Shown here: one piece after another, positions 1 through 6,834 of the stretch
How the letters are laid out: each line of letters opens with the position of its first letter
Position numbering within the stretch: position 1 is the stretch's first letter
From: JAIOQA01 sp035493675
GTDB lineage: Bacteria; Myxococcota_A; Polyangia; Haliangiales; Haliangiaceae
Length of the DNA: 31,800 bases
Assembly (NCBI GenBank): GCA_035493675.1
Contig: DATJIA010000308.1
Coordinates: 1 to 31,800 of the forward strand
Direction: 5' to 3'
Position numbers and translations under genes: made by a program
The notes under the pieces: generated by a model
The model's input: the letters and a program-made list of their open reading frames with translations, nothing else
Database searches by the model: none
What the model was told of the DNA's origin: nothing

Positions 1-701
1 AGGGAGAACGGCGTGATGGCCGCGGCCGCGGGCACGATCGGGCTCATGACGAGCGCGCGGGCGCCCGCGACCCGCGCCATCGCGAGCGCGCCCGCCGCGC
101 CGAGCAGCGCGAGCTCGTGCACGCCGAACGCCGCCGCGACGATCGATCCGACCGCGAGCGCGCCCAGCCAGACGTCCTTGATCGCGGTCCGCACCATGCC
201 GACCAGCGCGTGCCCGACGATCGCGATGATCACCGGCTTCATGCCGTAGAGCGCCGCGCCGACCTCCGGCAGCGCGCCCCACCGCACGTACGCCCACGCG
301 ATCACGCCGACGATCACCGCCGCCGGCACGATGAAGCACGCGCCCGCGACGACCAGCCCGAGCCATCCGGCGCGCCGGTGCCCGAGGTGGATCGCGAGCT
401 CCGTCGAGTTCGGCCCCGGGATCAGGTTGCACGCGCCGAGCAGATCGAGCAGCTCCTCGCGCGTGACCCACGCGCGCTTGCGCACGACCTCGTCCTCCAT
501 CATCGCGACGTGCGCGGCGGGCCCGCCGAACGCGGTCGCACCGAGGCGCAGGAACAAGCGCGCGACCTCGGCGAGGGGACCGGTCGATCCCGGCCGCTCC
601 GGCGCGGGTGCTCCCCCGCGTCCTCGGGCCCGCGCATGGCGCGGTGCCCTCGGCTCGGAACCTTCGGTTCCTCGGCGCTGCCCCGCGCCTCCGCGGCTCA
701 T
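1..701 (-). CDS. chrA: Chromate transporter ChrA, N-terminal part (cut by window edge)
   Basis: Chromate-ion-transporter family inner-membrane protein, which exports chromate or a related anion. About 233 residues are in the window and the C-terminal part lies outside. The N-terminal half shows the family signature: FLRLGATAFGGPAAH, then MMEDEVV, then a GACNLIPGPNSTELAIHLG stretch, followed by hydrophobic segments (LVVAGACFIVPAAV and later). The only ATG in frame before the conserved part is at 701, giving about 50 Arg/Gly-rich residues ahead of it that are unlike the family. These overlap a hairpin repeat (649-676), so the true start could be further downstream on a rare codon. It is transcribed away from the methyltransferase gene at 769. 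The family assignment is secure; the start is not. Confidence 0.9.
   Translation of the reverse strand, partial: MSRGGAGQRRGTEGSEPRAPRHARARGRGGAPAPERPGSTGPLAEVARLFLRLGATAFGGPAAHVAMMEDEVVRKRAWVTREELLDLLGACNLIPGPNSTELAIHLGHRRAGWLGLVVAGACFIVPAAVIVGVIAWAYVRWGALPEVGAALYGMKPVIIAIVGHALVGMVRTAIKDVWLGALAVGSIVAAAFGVHELALLGAAGALAMARVAGARALVMSPIVPAAAAITPFS
649..676 (+). repeat. 28-bp hairpin element, copy A
   Basis: CTCGGCTC, then a 6-bp stem GGAACC, loop TTC, complementary arm GGTTCC, then TCGGC. The same layout with a different but fully paired stem occurs at 23270-23297. It lies at the 5' end of the predicted chrA frame. It is probably a dispersed REP-like palindromic element; its function is unknown. 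Confidence 0.5.
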
Positions 702-768
702 TTCCCGAGCTTCATGCGCCGCACGACGAAGATCAACTGGCAGCGATCGGCCGCGCGACCTCACCGCG

Positions 769-2334
769 ATGTACCGTCACGACGTGGCAGGACGCGATCT
801 GCTCGAGGCCGCGCGCGCGCCGAGCTTCACGCCGGCGAGGCGAGACTTGCCCGCGTTGGTGACGCTGTGCGCGACGTGCGGCGACGACGACGTGCCGTAC
901 GTGCAGGCGGCGCTGTCGCGCGCGGACGTGACGATCGTGCGTGACACGATCGTCGCCGGCCTGTCGGTCACGGACGACGCGGGCGCGGCACGGTTGGTCG
1001 CGGCGCTCGGCGCGGCGGCGAAGCGCGACGAGGGCGCGCGCGCGCGCGTGATCGAGATCTTGGCGGCGGATCCGCGGCCGCGGGCGCGGCGCGCCGCGGC
1101 GATCGCGCTCGGCAAGATCGGCGGGGAGCTCGCGCGCGACGCGTTGATCGCGTACTGGGATCGCGGCGATCTGCCGCCGGATCATCGGCGCGCGGTGGCC
1201 GAGGCGCTCGGCAAGGTCGGCGGCGACGCGGCGATCGCGCGGTTGCGCGACGTCGCGGCGGGCAGCGACGCGGAGCTGGGGCGCAAGCGCGATCGCGCGC
1301 TGATCATGGCGGAACGGAGCGCGGTGCGCGACGCGGCGAGCGAGGTCGCGATGGACGCGGCGCCGATCGATCCGGTCGAGCTGATCGCTCGATGTCGCGG
1401 CGGGCTCGAGGAGCTCTTGGCGTCGGAGCTGCGCGAGCTCGGCGCTGCGGTGATCGCGCGCGGCGCGGTCGGGCTCCGCTTGTCGCAGCCGCTCGCGCGC
1501 GTGTGGCGCGCGCGCACGCTGCTCACCGCGGGGATCGTGATCCCGTTCGGATCGGGCGAGCCCGCGCGCGCGATCGCTTCGGCGCTCTCGTCGTCGAGCG
1601 ATCTGCTCGCGCACCTGACGCGCGGGCCGATCCGGTGGCGGCTCGACTTCGCGTCGGGCGGGCACAAGCGCGCGATCGTCTGGGAGACCGCGAAGCTCGT
1701 CGCGGCCGCGCGGCCGTCGCTGATCAACGATCCGACCGCGACGACCTGGGACGTGATCGCGGATCTCGACGCGCGCCGGCTCGAGCTGCGCCCGCGCCGC
1801 TTCACCGACACCCGCTTCGCGTGGCGCGTGCGCGACGTGCCGGCGGCGTCGCATCCGACGATCGCCGCGGCGCTCGCGCGGGTCGCGGGCGCGCGCGATC
1901 GCGAGGTCGTGTGGGATCCGTTCGTCGGATCGGGCGCCGAGCTCGTCGAGCGCGCGCAGCTCGGGCCGTGCACGTTGATCGGCACCGATCTCGATCCGAA
2001 AGCGCTCGAGGCGGCGCGCGCGAACCTCTCGGCGGCGCAGCTCGAGGCGCGGCTCGAGCTCGCCGACGCGCGCACCTTCGCAGCGCCGCGCCCGACGCTC
2101 GTGATCACGAATCCGCCGCTCGGCCGCCGCCTGCGCGGCGACGCGCCCGCGCTCGTCGAAGAGGTCGCCGCGCACGTCGCGCGCGTGCTCGCGCCCGGCG
2201 GACGGCTCGTGTGGATTTCGCCGGTGCCGAAACGCACCGAACGCGCGCTGCGCGGGCTGCGCCTCGCGTCGCGCATCTCCGTCGACCTCGGCGGCTTCGA
2301 CGGCGCGCTCGAGCGCTGGGACAAGCCGGCCTGA
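769..2334 (+). CDS. HEAT-repeat / THUMP-like / RNA methyltransferase fusion
   Basis: Predicted SAM-dependent nucleic-acid methyltransferase of the UPF0020 (TrmN/RlmL-like) type, 521 aa. Residues about 25-195 are alpha-helical repeats resembling HEAT/PBS-lyase repeats (ARRAAAIALGKIGGELARDAL, then RAVAEALGKVGGDAAIARLR). Residues about 203-290 resemble the THUMP-containing N-terminus of RlmL-type enzymes (CRGGLEELLASELRELGA). The Rossmann domain has motif I DPFVGSG at 383-389, acidic motif II GTDLDP at 405-410 and the catalytic NPPLGRR at 448-454, where N-P-P-L replaces the more usual NPPY. The ATG at 769 was chosen because the repeats begin just after it; the upstream frame overlaps chrA and is arginine/proline junk. 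An ordinary guanine-N2 methyltransferase of rRNA or tRNA is most likely, with the HEAT part perhaps binding RNA or a partner. The exact target is unknown. Confidence 0.8.
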   Translation: MYRHDVAGRDLLEAARAPSFTPARRDLPALVTLCATCGDDDVPYVQAALSRADVTIVRDTIVAGLSVTDDAGAARLVAALGAAAKRDEGARARVIEILAADPRPRARRAAAIALGKIGGELARDALIAYWDRGDLPPDHRRAVAEALGKVGGDAAIARLRDVAAGSDAELGRKRDRALIMAERSAVRDAASEVAMDAAPIDPVELIARCRGGLEELLASELRELGAAVIARGAVGLRLSQPLARVWRARTLLTAGIVIPFGSGEPARAIASALSSSSDLLAHLTRGPIRWRLDFASGGHKRAIVWETAKLVAAARPSLINDPTATTWDVIADLDARRLELRPRRFTDTRFAWRVRDVPAASHPTIAAALARVAGARDREVVWDPFVGSGAELVERAQLGPCTLIGTDLDPKALEAARANLSAAQLEARLELADARTFAAPRPTLVITNPPLGRRLRGDAPALVEEVAAHVARVLAPGGRLVWISPVPKRTERALRGLRLASRISVDLGGFDGALERWDKPA

Positions 2335-2340
2335 TCTGCG

Positions 2341-2346
2341 TATGCT
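2341..2346 (+). promoter_or_regulatory. -10-like TATGCT, leaderless start
   Basis: TATGCT followed by 6 nt and then the GTG at 2353. A transcript starting 7 nt after the hexamer would begin on the start codon itself. It lies 6 bp after the stop of the methyltransferase gene. Confidence 0.45.
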
Positions 2347-2352
2347 GGCGCC

Positions 2353-3057
2353 GTGACGTCGTTCCGCCTGCGCGACCCCTTGCGCGATCTCGTGCGCGTT
2401 CCGACCGCCGGGACGATCGTGATCGCGGCCGCGCTCGCGATCTGCATCGCGCCGCTCTTCTACTACACGATCGCCGCGTCGCACGCGATCGCGGCCACCG
2501 CCGACGGTCGCGCCGCGATGAAGACGTACACGATCTGGTTCGTCGTCTCGATCTGCGCCGCGCCGCTGTGCGCGCACGCCGCCGCCGCGCTGATCGCGTC
2601 GCCGCTCGACGCGCGCGGCGGGATGCGGGAGAGCGTCGCGCGCACGATCGTGCACGGCGTGCCCGCGCTGCTCGCCGCGGCGCTCGCGCTCGCGCTCGTG
2701 AGCCTCGGCGTGGTCGCCGCGGTGATCACCGCGGTGCCGCTCGCCGCGATCACGTTCGTCGCCGCGCCCGCCGCCGCCGTCGAGCAGCTCGGCCCCGGCG
2801 CGGCGATCCGCCGCAGCGCGGAGCTCACCCGCGGCGCGCGCCTGCGCCTCGCGCTCTTCCTCGGCGCGCTGCAGCTCGTGCAGGCGGCGCCGATCGTGAT
2901 CGCGCGCGTCACGATGATGTCGGGCAAGAAGCCGCCGGTGCCGCCGATCCTCCGCATGCAACAGCTCGACGGCGTGCTCGTCATCGCGATCGCCGTCCTC
3001 GCCGCGCTCGTGCAGGTGCGCGTGTACCAGCGCCTGTCAGCCACGGAAGTCGCGTAG
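2353..3057 (+). CDS. Multi-pass membrane protein (GDPD-membrane-domain-like)
   Basis: A 234-aa integral membrane protein with hydrophobic segments at about residues 20-42, 62-84, 102-140 (probably two helices), 166-182 and 208-226. The stretch AAIRRSAELTRGARLRLALFLGALQL resembles the repeated amphipathic-plus-membrane unit of the glycerophosphodiester phosphodiesterase membrane-domain (PF10110-like) and DUF975 proteins; that is a loose resemblance. The start is a GTG, six bases after a TATGCT box. The 3' end overlaps the convergent HAD gene by 21 bp. No catalytic motif is visible and the function is unknown. Confidence 0.75.
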   Translation: MTSFRLRDPLRDLVRVPTAGTIVIAAALAICIAPLFYYTIAASHAIAATADGRAAMKTYTIWFVVSICAAPLCAHAAAALIASPLDARGGMRESVARTIVHGVPALLAAALALALVSLGVVAAVITAVPLAAITFVAAPAAAVEQLGPGAAIRRSAELTRGARLRLALFLGALQLVQAAPIVIARVTMMSGKKPPVPPILRMQQLDGVLVIAIAVLAALVQVRVYQRLSATEVA

Positions 3058-3705
3058 CGCGTCGCGCACGCCCGCCGCGTCGCGCGCGATCCGCACGCGC
3101 GCCTCGCCGCGATCCTCCGCGACGCGCCCGAACCAGATCGCGCGCCCGCCGACCGCGAGCACGCCGTCGACGTCGGCCGGCCGCGAGTCACCGACGTGGA
3201 TCAACGCGTCGCATGCGACGCCGAGCCGCGCCGCCGCGCGCTCGAAGATCCGCCGATCCGGCTTCTCGATCCCCTCGACGCCGGAGTCGACGATCGTGTC
3301 GAACCGCCCGCCCCACCCGATCTCGTCGAACAACGCCGCGAGCTTGCCCTCGCTGTTCGACAACACGCCGACGCGCACGCCGCGCGCGCGCATCGCGTCG
3401 ACGACCTCGATCATCCCCGCGATCGGCCGCCGCCACAGGTTCCGCTTCGGCTGCTCTTCCCACAGCCACTCGACGAGCTCGTCGCGCGGCGAGATCCGCG
3501 CGCCCTCGAGCAGCGCGTCCATGAAGACCTTCCACGGCACGGCCGCCCGTCCCACCGCCGCGTCGTAGCGATCCCACGCGCGCGGCGCCGCCGCGTCGAG
3601 CACGTCCGCGCGTACCTCGACGCCGCGCTCGCCGAGGCGACGCGCCAACAGCTGCGTATCGAGCTCGACGAGCGTCTGTCCTGCATCGAAGGTGACGGCG
3701 GTCAT
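3037..3705 (-). CDS. HAD-superfamily hydrolase (subfamily IA)
   Basis: A 222-aa soluble phosphatase-like enzyme. Motif I is FDAGQTL with nucleophile D7; the usual second Asp is Gly9, a change seen in some HAD branches and one that may alter the leaving group handled. Motif II is VGVLSNSEG (S116), motif III is EKPDRRIF (K148) and motif IV is HVGDSRPADVDG (D173, D178). The cap is the all-helical insertion between motifs I and II (about residues 17-95), as in haloacid dehalogenase and phosphoglycolate phosphatase relatives. The start at 3705 was chosen because motif I must lie near the N-terminus; a 26-residue upstream extension is not family-like. The substrate cannot be named. The gene end overlaps the converging membrane-protein gene. 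Confidence 0.88.
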   Translation of the reverse strand: MTAVTFDAGQTLVELDTQLLARRLGERGVEVRADVLDAAAPRAWDRYDAAVGRAAVPWKVFMDALLEGARISPRDELVEWLWEEQPKRNLWRRPIAGMIEVVDAMRARGVRVGVLSNSEGKLAALFDEIGWGGRFDTIVDSGVEGIEKPDRRIFERAAARLGVACDALIHVGDSRPADVDGVLAVGGRAIWFGRVAEDRGEARVRIARDAAGVRDALRDFRG

Positions 3706-3712
3706 CCGCGCG

Positions 3713-3718
3713 GTTGTA
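3713..3718 (-). promoter_or_regulatory. -10-like TACAAC before the HAD gene
   Basis: TACAAC with 7 nt to the ATG at 3705. It is a weaker match to the TAnnnT pattern seen at other starts, and it lies in the 17-bp gap after the DUF4157 gene. Confidence 0.25.
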
Positions 3719-3722
3719 GCAG

Positions 3723-6491
3723 CTACGGCGCGGCGACATCGATCTCGATGCGCACCGTCTTGCCCTGCTCGAACGCCTCCCAAGTCCCGTCGGCGACCAA
3801 GATGCCGTCGCCGGGGTTCGCGCTGACGACGTACGCGTCGAAGGCGACGCGATAGTGGCCCTGCTCGGTCGGGCCCTGCTCCGCGATCGAGAGCTTCAAG
3901 CTCGCGCCGCCGATCGTCGTGGTCGCGCGCGCGAGCTTGTAGCGGCCGCCCGACGGCACCAGCAGCTCGGCCAGCTTGTCGCCCTGATCGTGCATCGCGC
4001 CGGTGTGGCCCTTGTCGTCGAACCAGCGCTGCACCGTGAGCGTGCGCGTCTCGGTGACCTCACCCACGCCGTCGGCGCCGACCTCGACGAGCTGCACCTC
4101 GACCACGGCGACCGCGACGATCACGTCGGTCACGCCGGCGCCGAGATCGCCCTTCACCGTCTTCGAGCTCACGTCGATCGGATCGATCATGACGAGGCGA
4201 CCGTACTGATCGCGGATCGTGCCGGTCGGCAGGTTGCCGTTGAACCGGATCTCGCCGGTCGATTTGTCGCGCGCGAGCAGCAAGCTCTCGTCGAACGGCA
4301 GCTCGAGCGGGGCGTGCTTGCCGCCTCCGGTCTTCTTGCCCTTCTTCGCGCTGCCGCCTGCGCCCGCGGCGGCGTCGCGCTTCGCGCCGGCGTTGCCCGC
4401 GCCGGTTCCGCCCTTGCCCTCGACGTCACCGGTCCCGCCGCCGTCGTCGCCCTTCGACGGCTGCGACGACGGTTGCGACGACGGTTGCGACGACGGCTGC
4501 GACGACGGTTGCGTCGAGCTCGCATCGCCGGGCGTGCCGTGATCCTGATCGCCCGGCTTCGCGCCCGCGGGCGGAGGCGTCGACGTTCCGTTCTTCGCCT
4601 CGGTCGCGCCGGGCAACGGCACCGGCGATCCACCACCGCTGTCGTCGCCCGGCGCCTTGCCACCGGTGCCTCCCGATCCTTCGCCCGGCGTGCCCTTGTC
4701 GGGCTCTCCCGCGATCGGCGAGCCCTTCGGATCGGCGATCGTCTTCGGCGGCGCGGAGCCCTGGCCCGGCGGCGGCTTCGCCTCGTCGTCGCCGCGGTTG
4801 CCGAGGTCGGCGGTGCCGCCACCTTCGGCGCCGGTGCCACCCTTCCCGGGACCGCCGGCCTCGGCGCCGCCGAGCCCGATCGTCACGTAGCCCTGCGCGA
4901 GCGCGATCAAGCGCCGGCCCAGGTCGTACGCCATCCACAGATCACCGACGACCTCGAGCGCGCCGAGCAGGTAGCCGAGCGACTTGCCGATGATCTTCGC
5001 GGCCTCCTCGCCGAAGAGGCGCTCGAGCATCGGCGTCTTGATCAGCTTGCGAAGGTCGGCCATCTCCTTCTCCGCCGCCTCGAGCGCGCGCGCGTTCTCG
5101 ACGATGCGCGCGGTCGCCTCCTCCATCTGCTTGGTCGCGCTCGCGATCTCCTCACGCGCGAGCTCGTCGTTCATCAGCACGAACTTCTCGTCGAGAAGCC
5201 CCTGCAGCTCCGCGCGGCGCGCCTTCAAGCGCGCGAGCTCCTCGTAGTCCTTCGCCATCGCCGCGGTCGCTTCCTCCGCCTTCGCCTCTTGCGCGAGGAT
5301 CTTCGCGGTCGCCGCGAGCTCGGTCGCCGGCAGCTTCACCGCGACCTCGATCGACAGCTTGAGGTCGTAGTCGTGCCGGATCTCCTCCGGGATGTCGCCC
5401 ATGATCTCGGCGACCAGCGCGTTGCCGGCGTCGATCGCGTCGATCTCGGCGGTGAGCTTGATCTTCGCGAGCGTCAGCTCCGCCTCGGTGAGCTTCGACG
5501 TCTTCGCCTTGAGCTCGCCGACATCGAGGCCCGCCTTGAACTTCACGCCCTCGAACGGCTCGCCGAGCGTGACCGAGCCCGACGCGATCCCGAAGGTGAT
5601 CGCGTTCGCCCACTTGCCGGCCTTGTCCTCGGCGGCGAGCTTGAGCTTGCCGAGCGATCCTTCGACGTCGAAGCCGGCGACCTTCTCCTTGTCCTTGACG
5701 ATCGCGTCGTCGTGCCGCTTGGCGGTGCCCTTGATCGAGAACGATCCGTACTTGTTCTCCGCCTTGTACGAGATCTCCTTGCTGCTGATCATCGGGTTGA
5801 GCTTCGGGCTGCGCTGGACCTGGGGTGCGCCGCCGCGCGCGGGGGTCCCCAAGAGATCTTCGGCGGACTGCCCCGCGACCACGCGCGCGGCGACCGCGTC
5901 GGCGTGCTGCTCGTACGGATCGCCGGCCTGGCCGACCGCGCCGCTGAAGTGCACGCCGGCGCGCTGTTGCACGACGTGCGCGGCCTCGTGCGCGGCGATG
6001 AAGAGATCGGGCGAGGATCGGAACGCGACGTCGTTGCCGGTCGCGTACGCGTCGGCGCCGAGCGCGTCGGCGGCCGCGGCGCTGACGCCGCCGACGTGCG
6101 CGCGCACGCCGCTGACGTCGTGCGCGCCGAACGAGCGCTGGATCGCGTCGAGGTGCGGCAGCGGCGCGCCCGATCCCGACACGCCGCGCGCGGCGATCGA
6201 TCGCACCTGCTCGTCGGCGAGGCCGGTGTGCGCGTCGCCGTGGCGCTGCACGACGTGCGCGCTCGGGCCGCCCGGCTCGAAGAAGCCCATCGCGCGGGCC
6301 AGATCGATCTCCTGCGCGGCGTGCCGCTGCAGGATCGACACGCGATCGGTCGGCGCCGGCGGCGGCGCGGGTTGGCTCGGGGTCGCGGCGCTCGAACGCG
6401 CCAGGCGTTGGGTCAAGGTCGAGCGCCCGGGCGCGGGCGCGTTGTCGTCGGTGATCGGTTCGAGCGCTTCGTCCAAACGTTGCTTCTTCAC
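3723..6491 (-). CDS. DUF4157 (eCIS_core) protein with HEXXH motif, coiled coil and low-complexity linker
   Basis: A 922-aa protein. Residues about 110-205 form a DUF4157 domain (Pfam PF13699, renamed eCIS_core because such genes cluster with extracellular contractile injection systems). It has the metalloprotease-like HEAAH at 168-172 followed by DPYEQHAD at 191-198, whose Glu or His may be the third zinc ligand. The N-terminus is disordered and basic. Residues 235-395 look like a beta-rich mid-domain. Residues 395-485 are a charged coiled coil, and 495-540 hold a hydrophobic stretch that could insert in a membrane. Residues 540-725 are a Gly/Pro/Ser linker with five SSQP repeats, and 728-922 a beta-rich C-terminal domain that I do not recognise. 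The start is GTG at 6491 with a GGGAG sequence 6-8 nt upstream. It follows the 77-aa gene by 44 bp, so they form an operon. No sheath, tube, baseplate or ATPase gene is nearby. A role as an exported effector or self-processing surface protein is inference. Confidence 0.82.
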   Translation of the reverse strand: MKKQRLDEALEPITDDNAPAPGRSTLTQRLARSSAATPSQPAPPPAPTDRVSILQRHAAQEIDLARAMGFFEPGGPSAHVVQRHGDAHTGLADEQVRSIAARGVSGSGAPLPHLDAIQRSFGAHDVSGVRAHVGGVSAAAADALGADAYATGNDVAFRSSPDLFIAAHEAAHVVQQRAGVHFSGAVGQAGDPYEQHADAVAARVVAGQSAEDLLGTPARGGAPQVQRSPKLNPMISSKEISYKAENKYGSFSIKGTAKRHDDAIVKDKEKVAGFDVEGSLGKLKLAAEDKAGKWANAITFGIASGSVTLGEPFEGVKFKAGLDVGELKAKTSKLTEAELTLAKIKLTAEIDAIDAGNALVAEIMGDIPEEIRHDYDLKLSIEVAVKLPATELAATAKILAQEAKAEEATAAMAKDYEELARLKARRAELQGLLDEKFVLMNDELAREEIASATKQMEEATARIVENARALEAAEKEMADLRKLIKTPMLERLFGEEAAKIIGKSLGYLLGALEVVGDLWMAYDLGRRLIALAQGYVTIGLGGAEAGGPGKGGTGAEGGGTADLGNRGDDEAKPPPGQGSAPPKTIADPKGSPIAGEPDKGTPGEGSGGTGGKAPGDDSGGGSPVPLPGATEAKNGTSTPPPAGAKPGDQDHGTPGDASSTQPSSQPSSQPSSQPSSQPSKGDDGGGTGDVEGKGGTGAGNAGAKRDAAAGAGGSAKKGKKTGGGKHAPLELPFDESLLLARDKSTGEIRFNGNLPTGTIRDQYGRLVMIDPIDVSSKTVKGDLGAGVTDVIVAVAVVEVQLVEVGADGVGEVTETRTLTVQRWFDDKGHTGAMHDQGDKLAELLVPSGGRYKLARATTTIGGASLKLSIAEQGPTEQGHYRVAFDAYVVSANPGDGILVADGTWEAFEQGKTVRIEIDVAAP
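4453..4512 (-). repeat. Five tandem 12-bp units in the DUF4157 gene
   Basis: Units of GACGACGGTTGC (on the + strand), the first degenerate and two with C for T. They encode the SSQP repeats at residues about 659-679 of the DUF4157 protein. Each unit is four codons, so gain or loss of units changes only linker length. Confidence 0.85.
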
Positions 6492-6535
6492 ACCAGCTCC
6501 CTGCGGACGGCCATCCGCTTCTCTCGGAGCAGCGT

Positions 6536-6769
6536 CTACGCGCGCCGGCGCATCGGCGTGCGCGCGAACACGCGTGTCGGTTCTTCGTCATCGTCGAAGT
6601 CGGCGAGCGTCTGATCGACGAGCGCGTCGAACGAGACGTCCTCCCACTCGCGGAACGCGCGCTCGAAGTCGTCGTCGGCCGACGAGGGCGACTTCATCGG
6701 TCCGACCTCGGGCGCCGCGCCGCACCAACGCGCGAACGCGACCTCGAACGGTGAGCTGAGCTTGATCAT
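6536..6769 (-). CDS. Small acidic protein upstream of the DUF4157 gene
   Basis: A 77-aa cytoplasmic-looking protein without signal peptide or membrane segment. Residues 30-64 are strongly acidic and aromatic (DDDFERAFREWEDVSFDAL, then LADFDDDEE), and the last residues are basic (RTPMRRRA). An excellent ribosome site (GGGGAGGA, 5 nt before the ATG) supports this start over the longer open frame, which runs antisense-like into the di-haem gene. It is the first gene of a two-gene operon with the DUF4157 gene, 44 bp apart. I do not recognise the family. Its size, charge and position suggest an adaptor, chaperone or immunity partner for the large protein; this is inference only. Confidence 0.7.
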   Translation of the reverse strand: MIKLSSPFEVAFARWCGAAPEVGPMKSPSSADDDFERAFREWEDVSFDALVDQTLADFDDDEEPTRVFARTPMRRRA

Positions 6770-6834
6770 CGGATCCTCCCCGCACAGCGCGCGACGCTCG
6801 CCGGCATCGCGCGCTCCACGCGTGGATCCGATCA
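6768..6834 (-). promoter_or_regulatory. Inverted repeat that could hide the ribosome site of the 77-aa gene
   Basis: ATCGGATCC at 6768-6776 and GGATCCGAT at 6824-6832 are perfect 9-bp inverted repeats 47 bp apart. In minus-strand RNA one arm covers part of the Shine-Dalgarno and the AU of the start codon of the 77-aa gene; the other lies on the stop codon of the upstream di-haem gene. A further perfect palindrome (TCCACGCGTGGA, 6815-6826) sits between them. It may give translational coupling or attenuation; untested. Confidence 0.4.

Noticed and set aside
733..2961. 742-codon minus-strand frame opposite the methyltransferase
   Set aside because: Shadow frame of Arg/Asp/Glu-rich composition. 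The plus strand has clear methyltransferase motifs.
4453..4512. Short regular repeats that could suggest a CRISPR array
   Set aside because: Units are 12 bp with no spacers and encode an in-frame SSQP linker.
3723..6769. A full contractile injection system around the DUF4157 gene
   Set aside because: No sheath, tube, spike, baseplate or AAA ATPase gene of that type is encoded anywhere in the window.
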